DNA of 64,000 bases from Phaeosaccion multiseriatum (Eukaryota; Ochrophyta, other classes), in assembly GCA_965112735.1 (NCBI GenBank), contig OZ218952.1, forward strand, positions 5,022,001 to 5,086,000, given 5' to 3'. The notes under the pieces are model-generated. The model worked only from the letters and a program-made list of their open reading frames with translations. It did no database searches and was not told where the DNA came from. This document shows, in pieces, positions 63,601 to 64,000 of this stretch (within the stretch, counting starts at the first letter, position 1; every line of letters begins with the position of its first letter). The translations under genes were made by a program, and so were the position numbers.

Positions 63601-63942
63601 GTAAATTGTGAGGGATGAAGCGCACGGGTGAAGTATTGTCTGCACATGACTGTGCAGGACGCTGCAGGACAGGAGCAACAGTGGAGCAGCAGCGGATCAA
63701 CAGCGTAGCAGCAACAGCAGTACCTTGTCCATGATGGGCTTGTAGAGGAAGGTCCCGCTCCTCCTCCAGCCCCGCTCCAGCAGCAGTTGGTAATCCGTCG
63801 CCGTCAAGCGCTCCGCCATCATGCCGTACGACAGGGAGGTCTTCGCCGCGGCCTTGCAGTAGCCTGGGGAGCCGCACAAGGGCGCGATTGGCTGGGGGTT
63901 AGACAGTAGACTCGTTCTGGGAAATGGGTCCCCACGGAACAT
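60669..63942 (-). CDS. ATE1: arginyl-tRNA-protein transferase ATE1 (3 exons; frame offset in exon 2)
   Basis: Transfers Arg from Arg-tRNA to acidic N-termini, marking proteins for the N-degron pathway. Exons complement 63724-63942, 62054-63462, 60669-61760. The N-terminal domain has YCK, LTATDYQLLLERGWRRSG, YKPIMDKTCCPQYTIRLD; the C-terminal domain has FALYKKYQVSVHGDPPG, SYHQLYRLDGRLVAVGVVD, LPRCLSSVYCFYDPAY, YYMMGYFIPDCVKMRYKGEY and RPSSLLCP. Long low-complexity inserts separate them: a charged stretch, a poly-Gln/poly-Gly part, and an Ala-Thr-Arg run from a 9-bp repeat at 61616-61672. The frame changes in a G run (C on the plus strand, 62697-62709) between poly-Gly and GGKQHVVLRPVDV, a 2-nt offset. 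The Cys pair reads CGSPGYC instead of the usual CGYC; alternatively CCCCAG|GCTACTGC is an acceptor and the true first exon lies beyond the window. Confidence 0.88.
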
Positions 63943-64000
63943 GGCCTTTTTTGCACACCGCTGGGCGGCGCTAATCCGACGAAAGCTGGGGATGAGGGAA

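Overview
This is nuclear DNA of a unicellular eukaryote. It is GC-rich and intron-dense, with GT-AG introns of roughly 60-1,050 bp, and it is crowded with tetranucleotide and longer tandem repeats. The lineage cannot be fixed from sequence alone. A MyTH4-FERM myosin, a PKA regulatory subunit with an N-terminal MG acylation-type start, and coding style lean toward an alveolate (a chromerid-like alga), but a stramenopile or another protist is not excluded. No rRNA, tRNA, CRISPR or prokaryotic operon was seen.

Layout, left to right. 1-480: a possible retroelement scrap followed by two foldback palindromes. 609-3152 (+): geranylgeranyl diphosphate synthase, 7 exons. 4483-19975 (-): a 29-exon myosin (motor, IQ, helical repeats, MyTH4, FERM). 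19976-28361: a mobile-element region holding a decayed tyrosine recombinase, nested palindromes, a two-exon coiled-coil protein gene, a TIR-bounded element with about 860 bp of (CCCT)n, and a pair of diverged 0.4 kb direct repeats 5.6 kb apart. 28362-33444 (-): COG4, a Golgi tethering subunit. 33553-34036 (+): a possible small gene. 34669-37054 (-): PKA regulatory subunit. 38101-44290 (+): kinesin-13. 45514-46239 (-): a secreted, probably GPI-anchored Cys-rich protein. 46358-49506 (+): DHHC palmitoyltransferase. 50140-50625 (+): a broken C-type-lectin domain. 51182-56988 (-): GNL1-type circularly permuted GTPase. 57168-60137 (+): class II histone deacetylase. 60669-63942 (-): arginyl-tRNA-protein transferase ATE1.

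Exon models were built by hand from homology and GT/AG junctions. Seven of the nine main models (all except DHHC and ATE1) give lengths divisible by three with no internal stop. The DHHC and ATE1 models each need a 2-nt offset (or -1) inside a poly-G tract. Genes are packed divergently or convergently, and three head-to-head pairs have only 108-179 bp between start codons. The genes are housekeeping functions (isoprenoid, cytoskeleton, Golgi traffic, cAMP signalling, acylation, ribosome-type GTPase, chromatin, protein arginylation) with no sign of a single pathway.

The most interesting material is in the introns. Two introns (GNL1 and kinesin-13) are bounded by direct repeats of the adjoining exon, the signature of intron birth by tandem duplication. 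Many tandem arrays start exactly at a 5' splice site. Three short motifs (TGTATYACCAAC, CCCATATGCCT, CTGCCATCC) recur at splice sites and elsewhere across unrelated genes.
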